This document shows, piece by piece, positions 1 through 8,542 of a stretch of 64,000 bases of DNA. The translations under genes and the position numbers were made by a program. Position 1 is the stretch's first letter. Every line of letters starts with the position of its first letter. The DNA lies in NCBI RefSeq assembly GCF_000250635.1, contig NC_016940.1, positions 682,001 through 746,000 on the forward strand, written 5' to 3'. The notes beneath the pieces were generated by a model. That model made no database searches, was not told the origin of the DNA, and worked only from the letters and a program-made list of their open reading frames with translations. This DNA is from Saprospira grandis str. Lewin (lineage in GTDB: Bacteria > Bacteroidota > Bacteroidia > Chitinophagales > Saprospiraceae).

Positions 1-13
1 TTCTCCTTTCGCG

Positions 14-484
14 CTAATTTGATTCCCATTGATCCCTGTTTTTTTGGCTCCTAACCCTAAATACAAAATCCAAATCTTCTATTTCCCAATCTAAAGCATC
101 TACTGGCCCATTTTCCTCCCGCAAAGCCTTCTCCCAATACAAACGCAATGCTTTTGTCTCGCAAAATACAGTATCTACTTTGGCCTCCATCTCCAGAATT
201 TGCCGACAAACAAAATCTCGCTCAAAAGAATAAGATAACTGCAGACTATCCATTTCCAAAATTAACCGCTGCTCCTCCCAAATAGCACTCCGACTACGCA
301 CAAAATCAGTCTGCAAGATGGCCCGAAAAGCATCCAATTCCAAAATTGCCTCCGTCTCTCGCTCATATTGACGATACAATTGATCCATTATCTGATGAGC
401 TAACAACCCCATAGACAATACAAAGGTAGCCAACAACATCACCAAAATAAGCTCTACTAAAGTAAATGCCGCATATTTTTTCAT
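14..484 (-). CDS. Type II pseudopilin, GspJ-like
   Basis: Small secretion pseudopilin (156 aa). The N-terminus has a short basic leader and a class III prepilin signal: cleavage is predicted after Ala in KKYAA before FTLVELILVML, with Phe at +1 and the conserved Glu at +5, followed by one hydrophobic helix of about 20 residues. The rest is a soluble beta-rich domain with no other recognisable motif. It is the last visible gene of the minus-strand secretion cluster, downstream of the I-like and K-like pseudopilins, which is the usual place of the minor pseudopilin J. AGGAG lies three bases before the ATG, a rare clear Shine-Dalgarno in this window. The A-run end of a dispersed repeat starts 7 bp upstream of the ATG. 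Pseudopilin assignment is firm; the J subtype is inferred from order. Confidence 0.75.
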   Translation of the reverse strand: MKKYAAFTLVELILVMLLATFVLSMGLLAHQIMDQLYRQYERETEAILELDAFRAILQTDFVRSRSAIWEEQRLILEMDSLQLSYSFERDFVCRQILEMEAKVDTVFCETKALRLYWEKALREENGPVDALDWEIEDLDFVFRVRSQKNRDQWESN

Positions 485-490
485 CTCCTA

Positions 491-645
491 TTTTTTTGGG
501 GCTTGCCCGCCCAAAGGGCGGGCCGGGCTGTGTCGCAGCTCGCTGTTCGCTCGGCCCTGCGTTTTTTTCGCTGCGCTCAAAAAACTGGGTCTGGCCTGCG
601 GCCACTGCTATCCATCCCTAAGCCGACGGCCCTTCGGGCCTTTTT
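491..645 (+). repeat. Dispersed intergenic element R1
   Basis: Reference copy. A T7 run and GGGGC, hairpin 1 (GCCCGCCC/GGGCGGGC), block GCAGCTCGC, GCTCGGCCC, hairpin 2 (GTTTTTT/AAAAAAC), GGTCT, hairpin 3 (GGCC-tgc-GGCC), CATCCCTAAGCC and a closing GGCCC/GGGCC hairpin. The T-run end lies 7 bp upstream of the J-like ATG. Strand here marks GGGGC-first as plus. Confidence 0.9.
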
Positions 646-646
646 A

Positions 647-665
647 CTGTAGGTTGAAACCTATA
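647..665. repeat. GGTTnnAACC hairpin, module 2
   Basis: CTGTAGGTT-GA-AACCTATA, a stem with a two-base loop between R1 and R2. Bases 666-743 hold no other structure I can name. Confidence 0.7.
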
Positions 666-743
666 ACAACAATGGACTTCAGCCCATCTGCGAAAAACCG
701 TTCAGCAGCCGAAGAAAAACGCCAAAAGAAGAAAGACTGTTGG

Positions 744-874
744 GCGGCCTAGCGATGGTAGGCAGTGCGGCAAAGCCGCAGACCAAGCAAAAACTTGTTT
801 TTTGCGCAGGGCCGAGCGAGCAGCGAGCTGCCGGACGTAGCGCCGACGAGCGAAGCGAGGCGGAGGCCCCAAAA
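744..874 (-). repeat. Dispersed intergenic element R2
   Basis: Inverted partner of R1. Reads from GGCCTAGCGATGG to GGCCCCAAAA; hairpin 2 is GCAAAAA/TTTTTTGC and hairpin 3 GCGGC-aaa-GCCGC. The A-run end lies 7 bp from the stop of the I-like gene. Confidence 0.88.
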
Positions 875-881
875 CAAGCAT

Positions 882-1235
882 TTAATCCACAGGCCAATAT
901 AACCACTGTTTATCGATTCGCAATTCTTCTTTATGCGCATCCAGAACGGTTAGTTCTAAACGATAGAGATAAGGCGCATTTTCTTTCTGCCATTTCTGTT
1001 CAATGATAAAAGGGGGGCGATCAAACTGCTGATTTTCTGAAGGTCCCTGCTCCAAAGCTGTCGTTCGGATATCTTGCAAGCAAAGTTCAATTAAAGATTG
1101 TTGCTGTATGGCATCGGCTTTTAGCAATTGTATATAAAATTTTAGTCCGAAGGCCAAGCTAATAAAAATAAGTAGTAGGGCCATCATGCTCTCCAATAAA
1201 GAGGTGGCCGGCACTTTTTGCATTACTCTAAGCAT
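882..1235 (-). CDS. Type II pseudopilin, GspI-like
   Basis: Minor pseudopilin of 117 aa (113 if the second ATG at 1223 is used). A basic leader is followed by PA, then TSLLESMMALLLIF, giving Glu at +5 of the mature protein and a hydrophobic N-terminal helix, the hallmark of class III prepilin-like proteins. The short C-terminal domain fits the GspI size range. The second ATG shares a base with the TAA of the preceding K-like gene (TAATG), so translational coupling from 1223 is plausible. An inverted pair of dispersed repeats (491-645 and 744-874) separates it from the J-like gene downstream. Subtype is assigned by size and position. Confidence 0.7.
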   Translation of the reverse strand: MLRVMQKVPATSLLESMMALLLIFISLAFGLKFYIQLLKADAIQQQSLIELCLQDIRTTALEQGPSENQQFDRPPFIIEQKWQKENAPYLYRLELTVLDAHKEELRIDKQWLYWPVD

Positions 1236-2458
1236 TTGATAATTCCTCTTTTTTTGGGACTTCCTTCCTTAAAAATATCCGGCAATAAAAAATGTTCTGG
1301 ACGTTTTTCCAATTCAACTTGGACGTTAATCAGATAATTTTCATAAACCGCTGCAGGCGTTTTCAAACTCAGTTGTCGAAGCATGAGCTGCCCATCAATA
1401 TCGGCCTGCATATCTAAGTAAACATTGCTATAAACAAATCCTCGGACTTTGCTCCTTGGCGCCAAACGATGCCTAGAGCGGCCCATAGACGGGCTATATT
1501 CTTCTTGAGAAATCCAAATCCCCTCTAAGATAGAAGCCGAATCTAATTCCAAAAAACTGGCTTGCTCAGCCAACTGATTGCGATAAATGGCTAAAACAGA
1601 GGGATATTTAAGGCGGCAGTTTGCCTGTACGATAATTGTATCGCTAGCAATAGCTTGAACACTGCCCTCAAAACCCGACTCAAAAATAATATTGGGCGCT
1701 TGCAAGATGACCTCTTCTAGTTGAGCCTCTTTTCCAACATAAATTGCTTTTTCAGCTCGAATGAGTAAGGCTCCTTTTAAATTCTCATTTTGCAAATATA
1801 ATTCTTCGGCTAAAATATATTTAGGCGTTTGTTCAAAAGAACAGTGAACTTTTGGGGCCAGACTGGTTTGCTGTTCAGGCAAAGTCAGCAGTTGGTCCAA
1901 ATGCCTCAATTTGTCTAATGCTAAACGCGGTAAAAACTTACTGCTTCTTCGCTCCTCGCCATAAAGCAGTTGCCCCCCCTCAAACGGTTGACCCGCAGCC
2001 CGTCCTCCTTTTAATCCCGCTTTAGGCAAGTAAGCAGCTCCTCTCAACTGAGTTTTACCCGCCAGCATCAGCGGCTTTCCTCTATCCGCCAAATAGACTG
2101 CTGCATTCAAACAGCCTTCAGGCAGTTGCCCAACCAAATACAAGCGACTAAAACTATCTTGTCGATGAAAACTCCTAGCCCCTAAATAGTCATATATTCC
2201 CCAGCTTCGCTTAAAAAGACAAACGCTATCTTGAGCCCCTCCATACAAAGAAATACAAGATTCTATTTCTGTTTCTTGGGCCAATAAATAAGCAATGCCT
2301 GCATCTGCATTGCGAATTAACTGGCCTTGCAAAAACGACTTTGTCTGCAAAAAACGATGACTAGCGGACAACATCAAAAAAGCCCCTAGAATAATCGCAA
2401 TCAGCAGACTCACCACAATGGCAAAAAGCAATGCCCGCCCGCTTAGTTTTTGCTTCAT
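1223..2458 (-). CDS. GspK/PilX-like minor pseudopilin
   Basis: A 411-aa protein with one N-terminal hydrophobic segment (about residues 10-30, ALLFAIVVSLLIAIILGAFL) after a short basic leader. It lacks Glu at +5, as in GspK. The remainder is a large extracytoplasmic domain, longer than the other pseudopilins, again as in GspK; residues about 220-340 look repetitive and beta-rich. The start overlaps the stop of the upstream L-like gene by four bases (ATGA), and its stop overlaps the next start, so L-K-I are translationally coupled. GspK caps the pseudopilus tip with I and J. PilX/PilK-like is the alternative; I see no experimentally defined motif to separate them. Confidence 0.6.
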   Translation of the reverse strand: MKQKLSGRALLFAIVVSLLIAIILGAFLMLSASHRFLQTKSFLQGQLIRNADAGIAYLLAQETEIESCISLYGGAQDSVCLFKRSWGIYDYLGARSFHRQDSFSRLYLVGQLPEGCLNAAVYLADRGKPLMLAGKTQLRGAAYLPKAGLKGGRAAGQPFEGGQLLYGEERRSSKFLPRLALDKLRHLDQLLTLPEQQTSLAPKVHCSFEQTPKYILAEELYLQNENLKGALLIRAEKAIYVGKEAQLEEVILQAPNIIFESGFEGSVQAIASDTIIVQANCRLKYPSVLAIYRNQLAEQASFLELDSASILEGIWISQEEYSPSMGRSRHRLAPRSKVRGFVYSNVYLDMQADIDGQLMLRQLSLKTPAAVYENYLINVQVELEKRPEHFLLPDIFKEGSPKKRGIIKCLE

Positions 2459-3672
2459 TCGCCTTCTTTTTTGCAGATCACCATCAGCTCAAAAGTGGCT
2501 TGATAATGATCTATATTCTGATAAGAAATATCGTCTATACGCTCTACCCAACTCAAGGCTTGCAATGATTTTTTCCAATCATTATAAAAGACCGACTTCT
2601 TAGAAATCCCCTTAATTCTAATAAGTCCTTGTTGATAATTTGGCGCCTTCCCTTCTCGCTCCGCCTTTTTATCTTCTAGCAAAGGAGCTATTTCTAGCTC
2701 TAATAAATGAATACTTTTTGGCAAGCTACTGGCCAACTGATCGGCGTAAAAAGATTGCTGACTTTTTTCGCCTAAGCTAGCTCCAGCTCCCAAATTTACC
2801 TGCTGTTCATAATCTTCTCTAAGCCGATCTCTTTCAGCAATTAGCTGTTGCTTTTGAGCTACTTCCAAACTCAAAGATTCATTTTCTTGCTCTAGCTGCC
2901 CCAGGTATAGATAATTGGCTAACAAACTAATGAAAAAGAAAGACAATAGCAGAGCAGTACTCAACTCTAGTAGCTTTTTGTACATCAATCGCTCCTGATT
3001 ATCCTTCAATAAGGGAATATCCAAAGCCGTCTGTCTAACATCTTCTAAACCAATAAAGGCCAAAGCAGCTGCAGCCAACAAACGACTATCGAGCTGCTCA
3101 TCGCCCAAGTTTAATTCTTGGGCTGTTCCCTCTTGCTTGAACAGTTCACTCAAGGCTCCATCTTCCAAAAAAAACTCATAATGATTAGCAGCTACTCGCT
3201 CCTCTTCCAGATAGGGAAATAAAGCGGTGGCCACAAAAGGCGCATAATTGGCATAGACGATAGGCAAGCCCGCCTCTTGAGCCAAATTCAATAAATTCAA
3301 TAGCTCTTCTTTTCGCCCCAAAACAACTAACTGTCCCTCTTTTTTGGGAAAAAACTCTACTAAAATATCAGCTGCTTTAGCAGAGGGGAATATTGTCTTT
3401 AGGGCCTGCTCCTTATTTTCAAATGCTCGGTCAAAAGATTTGAAGATGAGCTTAGGGCTATTCCAGCCAAAAAATATTGGACAATCCTTTGGCAGCAAGG
3501 CCTTTAGTTCATCCCAACTCCCCAAGTTGGCCGCCTGCTGAACAATGCTTGCCTCCCCTTTTTTTTTGGCCAAAACTACAACTTGCAAACGGTAGCCCTC
3601 TTCGGTCCAAAAACATTCTACCCCAGCCAATTGCTTTGTAGATAATAACCAAGATGCCATTTTCGCTTGCAT
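2455..3672 (-). CDS. GspL-like (PilM-PilN-like) assembly protein
   Basis: A 405-aa inner-membrane assembly protein. Residues 1-240 form a cytoplasmic domain resembling the actin-like GspL/PilM fold. A single membrane segment lies around residues 240-262 (LLELSTALLLSFFFISLLANY), followed by a coiled coil (QLEQENESLSLEVAQKQ...) and a periplasmic ferredoxin-like domain similar to PilN/GspL. Such proteins link the ATPase E to the pseudopilus platform. It starts 2 bp after the secretin stop and overlaps the K gene by 4 bp. Architecture and position support the call; sequence identity to classical GspL appears low. Confidence 0.6.
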   Translation of the reverse strand: MQAKMASWLLSTKQLAGVECFWTEEGYRLQVVVLAKKKGEASIVQQAANLGSWDELKALLPKDCPIFFGWNSPKLIFKSFDRAFENKEQALKTIFPSAKAADILVEFFPKKEGQLVVLGRKEELLNLLNLAQEAGLPIVYANYAPFVATALFPYLEEERVAANHYEFFLEDGALSELFKQEGTAQELNLGDEQLDSRLLAAAALAFIGLEDVRQTALDIPLLKDNQERLMYKKLLELSTALLLSFFFISLLANYLYLGQLEQENESLSLEVAQKQQLIAERDRLREDYEQQVNLGAGASLGEKSQQSFYADQLASSLPKSIHLLELEIAPLLEDKKAEREGKAPNYQQGLIRIKGISKKSVFYNDWKKSLQALSWVERIDDISYQNIDHYQATFELMVICKKEGE

Positions 3673-3674
3673 AA

Positions 3675-5669
3675 TTAGTAGACTATTGTAGGTTTAATAA
3701 AAATAAGCAACTCGCTATCTGACTTTGTTTTCTTTCGGCTTCCCAAAAGATTAAGTAAGGGGATCCTTGCCAAAAAAGGGGCCCCTTTTGCACTTTCCTC
3801 TTTGCGTTTAGTGCTCAAACCACCCAATACAATCATTTCGCCATTGCGCACTCGTAAAGCCGACTCAAATGTACGAGAATACTGAGCTGGAGGTGCCCCA
3901 ATTTGAGTTTCTCCAGTAAAATCCGACTGACTGACCGTAATATCTACTGTTATTTGCTCATCTCCAGATACCTGAGGCCGAATTCCTATAGTAAAATTGG
4001 CCTGTACAGACTTAAAGTTTATATCCTGTTGGGTCACGGTTCCTTGTACCCCCTGAACTGTCGTTCTAGTTTCCTGATAATAACGAGTTTCTCCCACAGT
4101 AAAAGTCGCTTCATGAGAGTTAAGAGTAGAAAGCTGTGGCCTTGATTTCGTTTTGATTAAACCAGCATCTTCTACAGCCCCCATCGAAACATAAAAATTG
4201 GGAACAACTCGCCCCAGATTGACAATTCCTCTCCCCGCTAAAGTATTTAACAAACGGTTGATGGTCTCTGCCCCAAAACTAAAAGATACGCCTGGCGTCA
4301 AGGTTGCCTGATCACTAGCAGGCGACTCGCCCAAGCCCATCTCTAAATTACTCTCATTGATTAAACTCCTTTGTACATCCAAAATAATCAACTCAATATT
4401 AACGACCGGAACCAGCTTATCTATAGACTGCAAAAAAGCCTCTATCTCGGCTACTTCAGGAGCTGCACCACTCAATAAAACAGCATTGAGCTCTAAAAAA
4501 GGTTGAATATCTACCCGCTCCTGCAAATCTGAGGGAATCACTTTTTCAATTTCTTGAGCCGATCGATTTTGTAACTGCACCACCTTTGCCGTTCGTAACC
4601 CTTCCTGCTCTCGATCTCCAATTAAATAAATCCCCTCCGATAATTTATAGGTTAAAGTCGTCCCCGTTAAAATATAATCTAAAAACTCACTATAGGTGGC
4701 ATGACTCAACTTCATTGAAATAGCTGGATTAGAAGCCGTTCCATTTTGCTGTCGATTATTATTATTACGACCCCTTTGTTGCCCTCTGCCCCTATTGGCT
4801 CCCCCTTCTTCAAATAAAAAGTAATTTTGGCCCAACTCAATAGAAACAGCCTGAATAAGGTCTAGTAGAGGAATATCAATGGCTTCTATATCTAAATATT
4901 GTTCTTGACTGAACGAGTCTGTTGTAACAAGCATAGAAAGGTTTTGGATGGCCTGATAATCAACTCCAGCCCCCATACTTAAGCGGTTTTTTGTATTCTT
5001 ATTTTTGGCCAATGTCGGATCACCTTCCTCTTCTTTCAAGGCCAAATAAAAAGCCCCTTCATCCGTTTTACTCAACTGTAATTCATTGGCCCGAGCCAAA
5101 AGCCTCAGGGCATCTTCAACCTCAGCCTTTTCTACAAAAACCGAAACCGCCAATTGCTGGGCCTTTTTACTCGCCACTACATTTTGCCCCGTCGATCGTG
5201 TAATGGAGCGCAATAACTTATCTAAAGGCTCAGCCTTAGCGTCTAAACTCAATTTGTTGGTATACCCATTATACTTGGCCAACTCTTTTTCCTTGGGTAT
5301 GGGAAGCTCTTTTTTGTACGGAAAAACCGTAATGATAGAACCCGAAAAGGCTAAATCCAAATCATATTGCCGACAAAGATAGAGCAGCAAATCCTTAATC
5401 TTAACCTTAGAAAAATTACTAACAACCGCCTGCTGCAACTGCGGATCTATCGTAATATTAAGCTTAGTTTGCTGAGCTACCGCCGTGATAATCTCACTAA
5501 CCGTCCCCAAAGCAGAAATATCTATTTTTTTGTTCAAATTTGTCTCTTGCTTAGAAAAACGATCTAGCTGTTCCTCCAACAACTCAAACCGATCTTCACC
5601 CAATTGTGCCTGCACAGCAATATGGCCCACAAGCATCAAGAGTAAGAGTAACAGACCTTTTGTTTTCAT
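3675..5669 (-). CDS. gspD: Type II/IV secretin (GspD/PilQ-like)
   Basis: Outer-membrane secretin of 664 aa. A signal peptide (residues 1-21, ending VQAQ) precedes an STN/N0-like domain (about 40-115), further N-type domains, a low-complexity Asn/Arg/Gly/Gln stretch near 290-310, and the C-terminal secretin domain (about 430-664). The latter contains a VPNFYVSMGAVED block, KSRPQLSTLNSHEATF and the closing RNGEMIVLGGLS and IPLLNLLG motifs typical of the secretin signature. It forms the outer-membrane gate for folded exoproteins or pili. It lies between ATPase E and the L-like gene; a dispersed repeat fills the 208-bp gap to E, and the repeat's A-rich end forms the leader immediately before the ATG. 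Confidence 0.9.
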   Translation of the reverse strand: MKTKGLLLLLLMLVGHIAVQAQLGEDRFELLEEQLDRFSKQETNLNKKIDISALGTVSEIITAVAQQTKLNITIDPQLQQAVVSNFSKVKIKDLLLYLCRQYDLDLAFSGSIITVFPYKKELPIPKEKELAKYNGYTNKLSLDAKAEPLDKLLRSITRSTGQNVVASKKAQQLAVSVFVEKAEVEDALRLLARANELQLSKTDEGAFYLALKEEEGDPTLAKNKNTKNRLSMGAGVDYQAIQNLSMLVTTDSFSQEQYLDIEAIDIPLLDLIQAVSIELGQNYFLFEEGGANRGRGQQRGRNNNNRQQNGTASNPAISMKLSHATYSEFLDYILTGTTLTYKLSEGIYLIGDREQEGLRTAKVVQLQNRSAQEIEKVIPSDLQERVDIQPFLELNAVLLSGAAPEVAEIEAFLQSIDKLVPVVNIELIILDVQRSLINESNLEMGLGESPASDQATLTPGVSFSFGAETINRLLNTLAGRGIVNLGRVVPNFYVSMGAVEDAGLIKTKSRPQLSTLNSHEATFTVGETRYYQETRTTVQGVQGTVTQQDINFKSVQANFTIGIRPQVSGDEQITVDITVSQSDFTGETQIGAPPAQYSRTFESALRVRNGEMIVLGGLSTKRKEESAKGAPFLARIPLLNLLGSRKKTKSDSELLIFIKPTIVY

Positions 5670-5680
5670 CTTTTTGTTTT

Positions 5681-5840
5681 TTTCTTTTGGGGCTGCCCCT
5701 CCCTACGGTCGGGTCGGGCTGTCTCGCAGCTCGCTGTTCGCTCGGCCCTGCACAAAATTCGCTACGCTCATTTTGTTGGGTCTGGCCCTGCGGGCCACTG
5801 CTGCCCATCCCTCAGCCATAAAAACGCCCTTTGGGCGTTG
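5681..5840 (+). repeat. Dispersed intergenic element R3
   Basis: Lies between gspE and gspD. Hairpin 2 is CAAAAT/ATTTTG and hairpin 3 GGCCC-tgc-GGGCC (5784-5796), with ACGCCC/GGGCGT closing. Its T-rich end forms the A-rich leader of gspD on the minus strand. Confidence 0.9.
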
Positions 5841-5877
5841 AAAGGCGGCCCAAGGCCACAGCCAAAAGCAAGCTTTA

Positions 5878-7314
5878 CTAACTACTTGCAGCCAAAATAG
5901 GATAAAGCTCTCCTATTGTGCTCTCTCCAGCCACTAAAAGCTTTATAGCCGCTTCCGCCAAGCTTTCTACTCCCCTTTCCTGAAGTAATGTTTTTACGTT
6001 AAATGATTTATTTTTAATGTGTTGGGCCAAATCTTCATCTATTCGGATAACCTCATAAATAGCTTTTCGACCTTTATAACCCGTGTAGTTACAGGCTGCA
6101 CAACCTTTTGCTAGATAGTGCTGACTAATTTTTTGTTTTAAGGTATAGCTATAAGGCAACAACTCTGGTCGAAATGCCTCTGCTTGTTTACAAGCGGGGC
6201 AGAGTAAACGAACCAAGCGCTGAGCCACTGCCGTATTCAAGGTATCGGCTAGCAAATAAGCGGGTACACCCATATCTACCAAACGGGCCACAATTCCCCA
6301 AGCAGAGTTGGTATGAATGGTAGAAAAAACCAAGTGCCCCGTTAAAGATGCTCTAATCGCCATTTCGGCTGTAGACCGATCTCGAATTTCCCCCACCATA
6401 ATTACATTGGGATCTTGGCGCATAAAACTTCGAATACTACTAGCGAAATCAAGTCCAATAGCCTCTTTGAGTTGCACCTGATTGATTCCCTCCAAAGTAT
6501 ATTCGATAGGATCTTCAATAGTAATAATATTTCGGCCCACAGTATTGAGTTGATGCAAACTAGCATAAAGCGTTGTTGTTTTTCCAGATCCTGTTGGTCC
6601 ACTAATCAGTACCAAACCTTCTGGCATCATCATGCCTTCTTGATAGCGTCTGAGGCTTTGAGCATCAAAACCGAGCTCCTCTAGCTTCATTTGGCTGCTA
6701 TTGTTGCGGAGCAATCGCATAACTACTTTTTCGCCATAAAGTGTGGGCAAAACAGAAACTCGAATATCTAGTTTTTGCCCGCCTTCTTCTAGAAAGATTC
6801 GGCCATCTTGGGGCAGGCGTTTTTCGGCAATATCGAGTTGGGCCTTAATTTTAATTTTATTGATTAAGCTAGGGTAATCTTTCTTTTCCAAGCTATATCG
6901 TTCGATCAATTCGCCATCTATTCTCAGGCGGATCCGTGCTTTTTTCTCATAGACTTCAAAGTGAATATCGCTACTGCCAAGCTCTTCAGCTTCTAGGAGT
7001 AGGGAAAGCAAGCTATCTTTTGTAGTGCTTAGTTTCTCTTGTTTTCGGTGGCTTTTATCGCGGCGATAGTGTTGGCCCAGAAAGGGGTGCAAAACAGCCT
7101 TGGGTAAGGGGTAAAACTGAACCGTTTGGCCCAATAAGAGTTCTAATTCTAGGGCCAAAGCAGTCAAGTCAGATTGATCTTCGGCCACAGCGGCATGTAA
7201 GCCCTTTTCATCTTCCTTAAATAGGATCAGCTGATAGCGCCAAGCTTCTTCATCGCTAAGGCGTTGCAACAATTTTCTGTCAATTTGTTGAAGGCGATCT
7301 TCCCAGTCTATCAT
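5878..7314 (-). CDS. gspE: GspE/PilB-family secretion ATPase
   Basis: Hexameric traffic ATPase (478 aa from the ATG at 7314; a TTG two codons upstream is possible). Visible motifs are an N-terminal MshEN-like domain, Walker A GPTGSGKTT near residue 240, the Asp box IEDPIE, Walker B with GEIRDRSTAEMA, the His box STIHTNSAWG, and a tetracysteine zinc site (LLCPAC...GCAAC) near residues 395-425. It powers pseudopilus assembly at the inner membrane through the L-like protein. Dispersed repeats flank it on both sides (5681-5840 and 7345-7465), so the operon is interrupted twice at this gene. No GspF platform gene is visible; it may lie left of the window. Confidence 0.93.
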   Translation of the reverse strand: MIDWEDRLQQIDRKLLQRLSDEEAWRYQLILFKEDEKGLHAAVAEDQSDLTALALELELLLGQTVQFYPLPKAVLHPFLGQHYRRDKSHRKQEKLSTTKDSLLSLLLEAEELGSSDIHFEVYEKKARIRLRIDGELIERYSLEKKDYPSLINKIKIKAQLDIAEKRLPQDGRIFLEEGGQKLDIRVSVLPTLYGEKVVMRLLRNNSSQMKLEELGFDAQSLRRYQEGMMMPEGLVLISGPTGSGKTTTLYASLHQLNTVGRNIITIEDPIEYTLEGINQVQLKEAIGLDFASSIRSFMRQDPNVIMVGEIRDRSTAEMAIRASLTGHLVFSTIHTNSAWGIVARLVDMGVPAYLLADTLNTAVAQRLVRLLCPACKQAEAFRPELLPYSYTLKQKISQHYLAKGCAACNYTGYKGRKAIYEVIRIDEDLAQHIKNKSFNVKTLLQERGVESLAEAAIKLLVAGESTIGELYPILAASS

Positions 7315-7344
7315 AATCAAGTATTTGGTGGAAAATGGGCCAAT

Positions 7345-7465
7345 GGCCTAGCGATGTGTAGGGGTGGCCCGCAGGGCCAGACCGAGGCGCTTTGCGCCGA
7401 AGGGCCGAGCGAGCAGCGAGCCCCGAAACGTAGCGCCCGCCGAAGGCGGGAGGCCCCTAAAAAAG
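7345..7465 (-). repeat. Dispersed intergenic element R4
   Basis: Lies between the prepilin peptidase and gspE genes. Hairpins: GGCCC/GGGCC, GGCGC-ttt-GCGCC, CCGCC-gaa-GGCGG. The GGCCCC end lies 6 bp from the peptidase stop. Confidence 0.88.
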
Positions 7466-7470
7466 AGCTC

Positions 7471-7974
7471 CTATCCTATCCATTGGTAAAAAAAGGAATC
7501 GTTATACATAGAAAAGCTAGTCCATTGCTCTAAGAGTAGATAAAAAATGAGGAAAGCCGACATACTGCCAGCCAAGGGGATACTTTCTTTGGACCAGCCC
7601 AGGAGGCTAGAAAATAGCAGATAAGCAATTAGGGAGCCTGCAAGGCTGATGATAAAGAAAAAGATAAATTGGAGTGGGGAAAACAAGCAACAAAGGGGAA
7701 GAAAAAACAGAAGGTCGCCTAGGCCAATTTCGCGATTAACGATACTGTAAAGGCGGGCATTTTTGAGTAGAAAATATAGTTGTAGCATAACTAGTTGGAG
7801 GCTCAGCAAAAGTAAATTGAAGCCTATAAATCCGTATTGGATGTAGCCTAGTTGGTAAAATTGCTTGGCCAACGCAAAAAAGAGCAGCAAAACTGGCAAA
7901 AAAGCGTAAATGGCTCGCTCTTTAAAATCTTGGTATAAGACAGCGCTTAAAAAACAGATAATTAGCCAATTCAT
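7471..7974 (-). CDS. Prepilin peptidase (A24), lacking methylase domain
   Basis: A 167-aa integral membrane protein with about five hydrophobic segments. It keeps the two aspartates of A24 aspartic peptidases: one in YQDFKERAIYAF near residue 16 and one in the GxGD-type motif REIGLGDLLFF near residue 88. It lacks the N-terminal domain with the CxxC zinc site and methyltransferase activity found in PilD/GspO, so it is a minimal peptidase. It should cleave the leader of the neighbouring pseudopilins. It is encoded directly after the major pseudopilin (4-bp gap), consistent with co-expression. Size and motifs support the call despite low overall similarity. Confidence 0.8.
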   Translation of the reverse strand: MNWLIICFLSAVLYQDFKERAIYAFLPVLLLFFALAKQFYQLGYIQYGFIGFNLLLLSLQLVMLQLYFLLKNARLYSIVNREIGLGDLLFFLPLCCLFSPLQFIFFFIISLAGSLIAYLLFSSLLGWSKESIPLAGSMSAFLIFYLLLEQWTSFSMYNDSFFYQWIG

Positions 7975-7978
7975 GGGG

Positions 7979-8386
7979 TTAATCTAGGGTCACTTCTTGC
8001 AATTGGCCATCTTGGTTAATTTCCCAAACATTGAGTTGGCCATCTCCATCAAAATCTTCGGTAGCGGTTGCTCTGGCCAAAAAACTTTGTTTAGAAGCGT
8101 TGACAATTTCATAATCGTAAACGGCATCTCCGCCATTGGCTTTCACTTTTGGGGGTTCAAAGCGAAGTTGTTTAAAATCATCGGAATAGCGAAAATTCAT
8201 AGCGTGATAGCCTTCTTGTAGACTATGTAAGAATTTAAGTTGTTTTTTGGCTTCTAGGCTATATGCTTGGCCAAAAAGTCCCTTCATATTGGGGAGAGCC
8301 AATAGAATGAGAATGCCAATAATGACAAGGACCACCATGAGTTCCGTTAGTGTTAAAGCGCTTAGCTTTTTCTTTAAAATTTTCAT
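7979..8386 (-). CDS. gspG: Major pseudopilin, GspG-like
   Basis: Major pseudopilin of 135 aa from the ATG at 8386. The leader KILKKKLSA is followed by LTLTELMVVLVIIGILILLALPN, giving Glu at +5 and a canonical hydrophobic helix. The C-terminus contains DFDGDGQLNVWEIN, a calcium-binding-like loop as in GspG. A longer frame starts at 8458, but a promoter-like TTG-N19-TTCCTTTG at 8445-8416 lies inside that extension and the leader fits 8386 best. It opens the minus-strand secretion operon and is divergent from the M-like gene at 8543. Confidence 0.83.
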   Translation of the reverse strand: MKILKKKLSALTLTELMVVLVIIGILILLALPNMKGLFGQAYSLEAKKQLKFLHSLQEGYHAMNFRYSDDFKQLRFEPPKVKANGGDAVYDYEIVNASKQSFLARATATEDFDGDGQLNVWEINQDGQLQEVTLD

Positions 8387-8415
8387 AGAAATATTGTGCT
8401 TGTTCTTTTGCCCCA

Positions 8416-8445
8416 CAAAGGAACACATTTCTTTAATAAGTTCAA
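8416..8445 (-). promoter_or_regulatory. Candidate promoter of the gspG operon
   Basis: On the minus strand TTG (8445-8443) is followed after 19 bases by TTCCTTTG (8423-8416), one mismatch from the Bacteroidota -7 consensus TAnnTTTG. It would start transcription about 20-25 bases before the ATG at 8386. Confidence 0.45.
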
Positions 8446-8542
8446 TAAAAAAAGGCATCTTTGCAGCCTACTCTTTCAAAATAGCGGTTAAAAGCAAAAC
8501 TGTTATTTTAAGATGAAGGTATAGAAAAGAATCACAGATAGC

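Noticed and set aside
740-1006. Open frame across R2 on the plus strand
   Set aside because: Made of repeat sequence; the same peptides (GPSEQRA, RSARRR) recur at many copies in several frames, as expected of GC-rich hairpins without stops.
8387-8458. Longer start of the major pseudopilin
   Set aside because: Would put 24 residues before the basic leader and overlaps the promoter-like elements.
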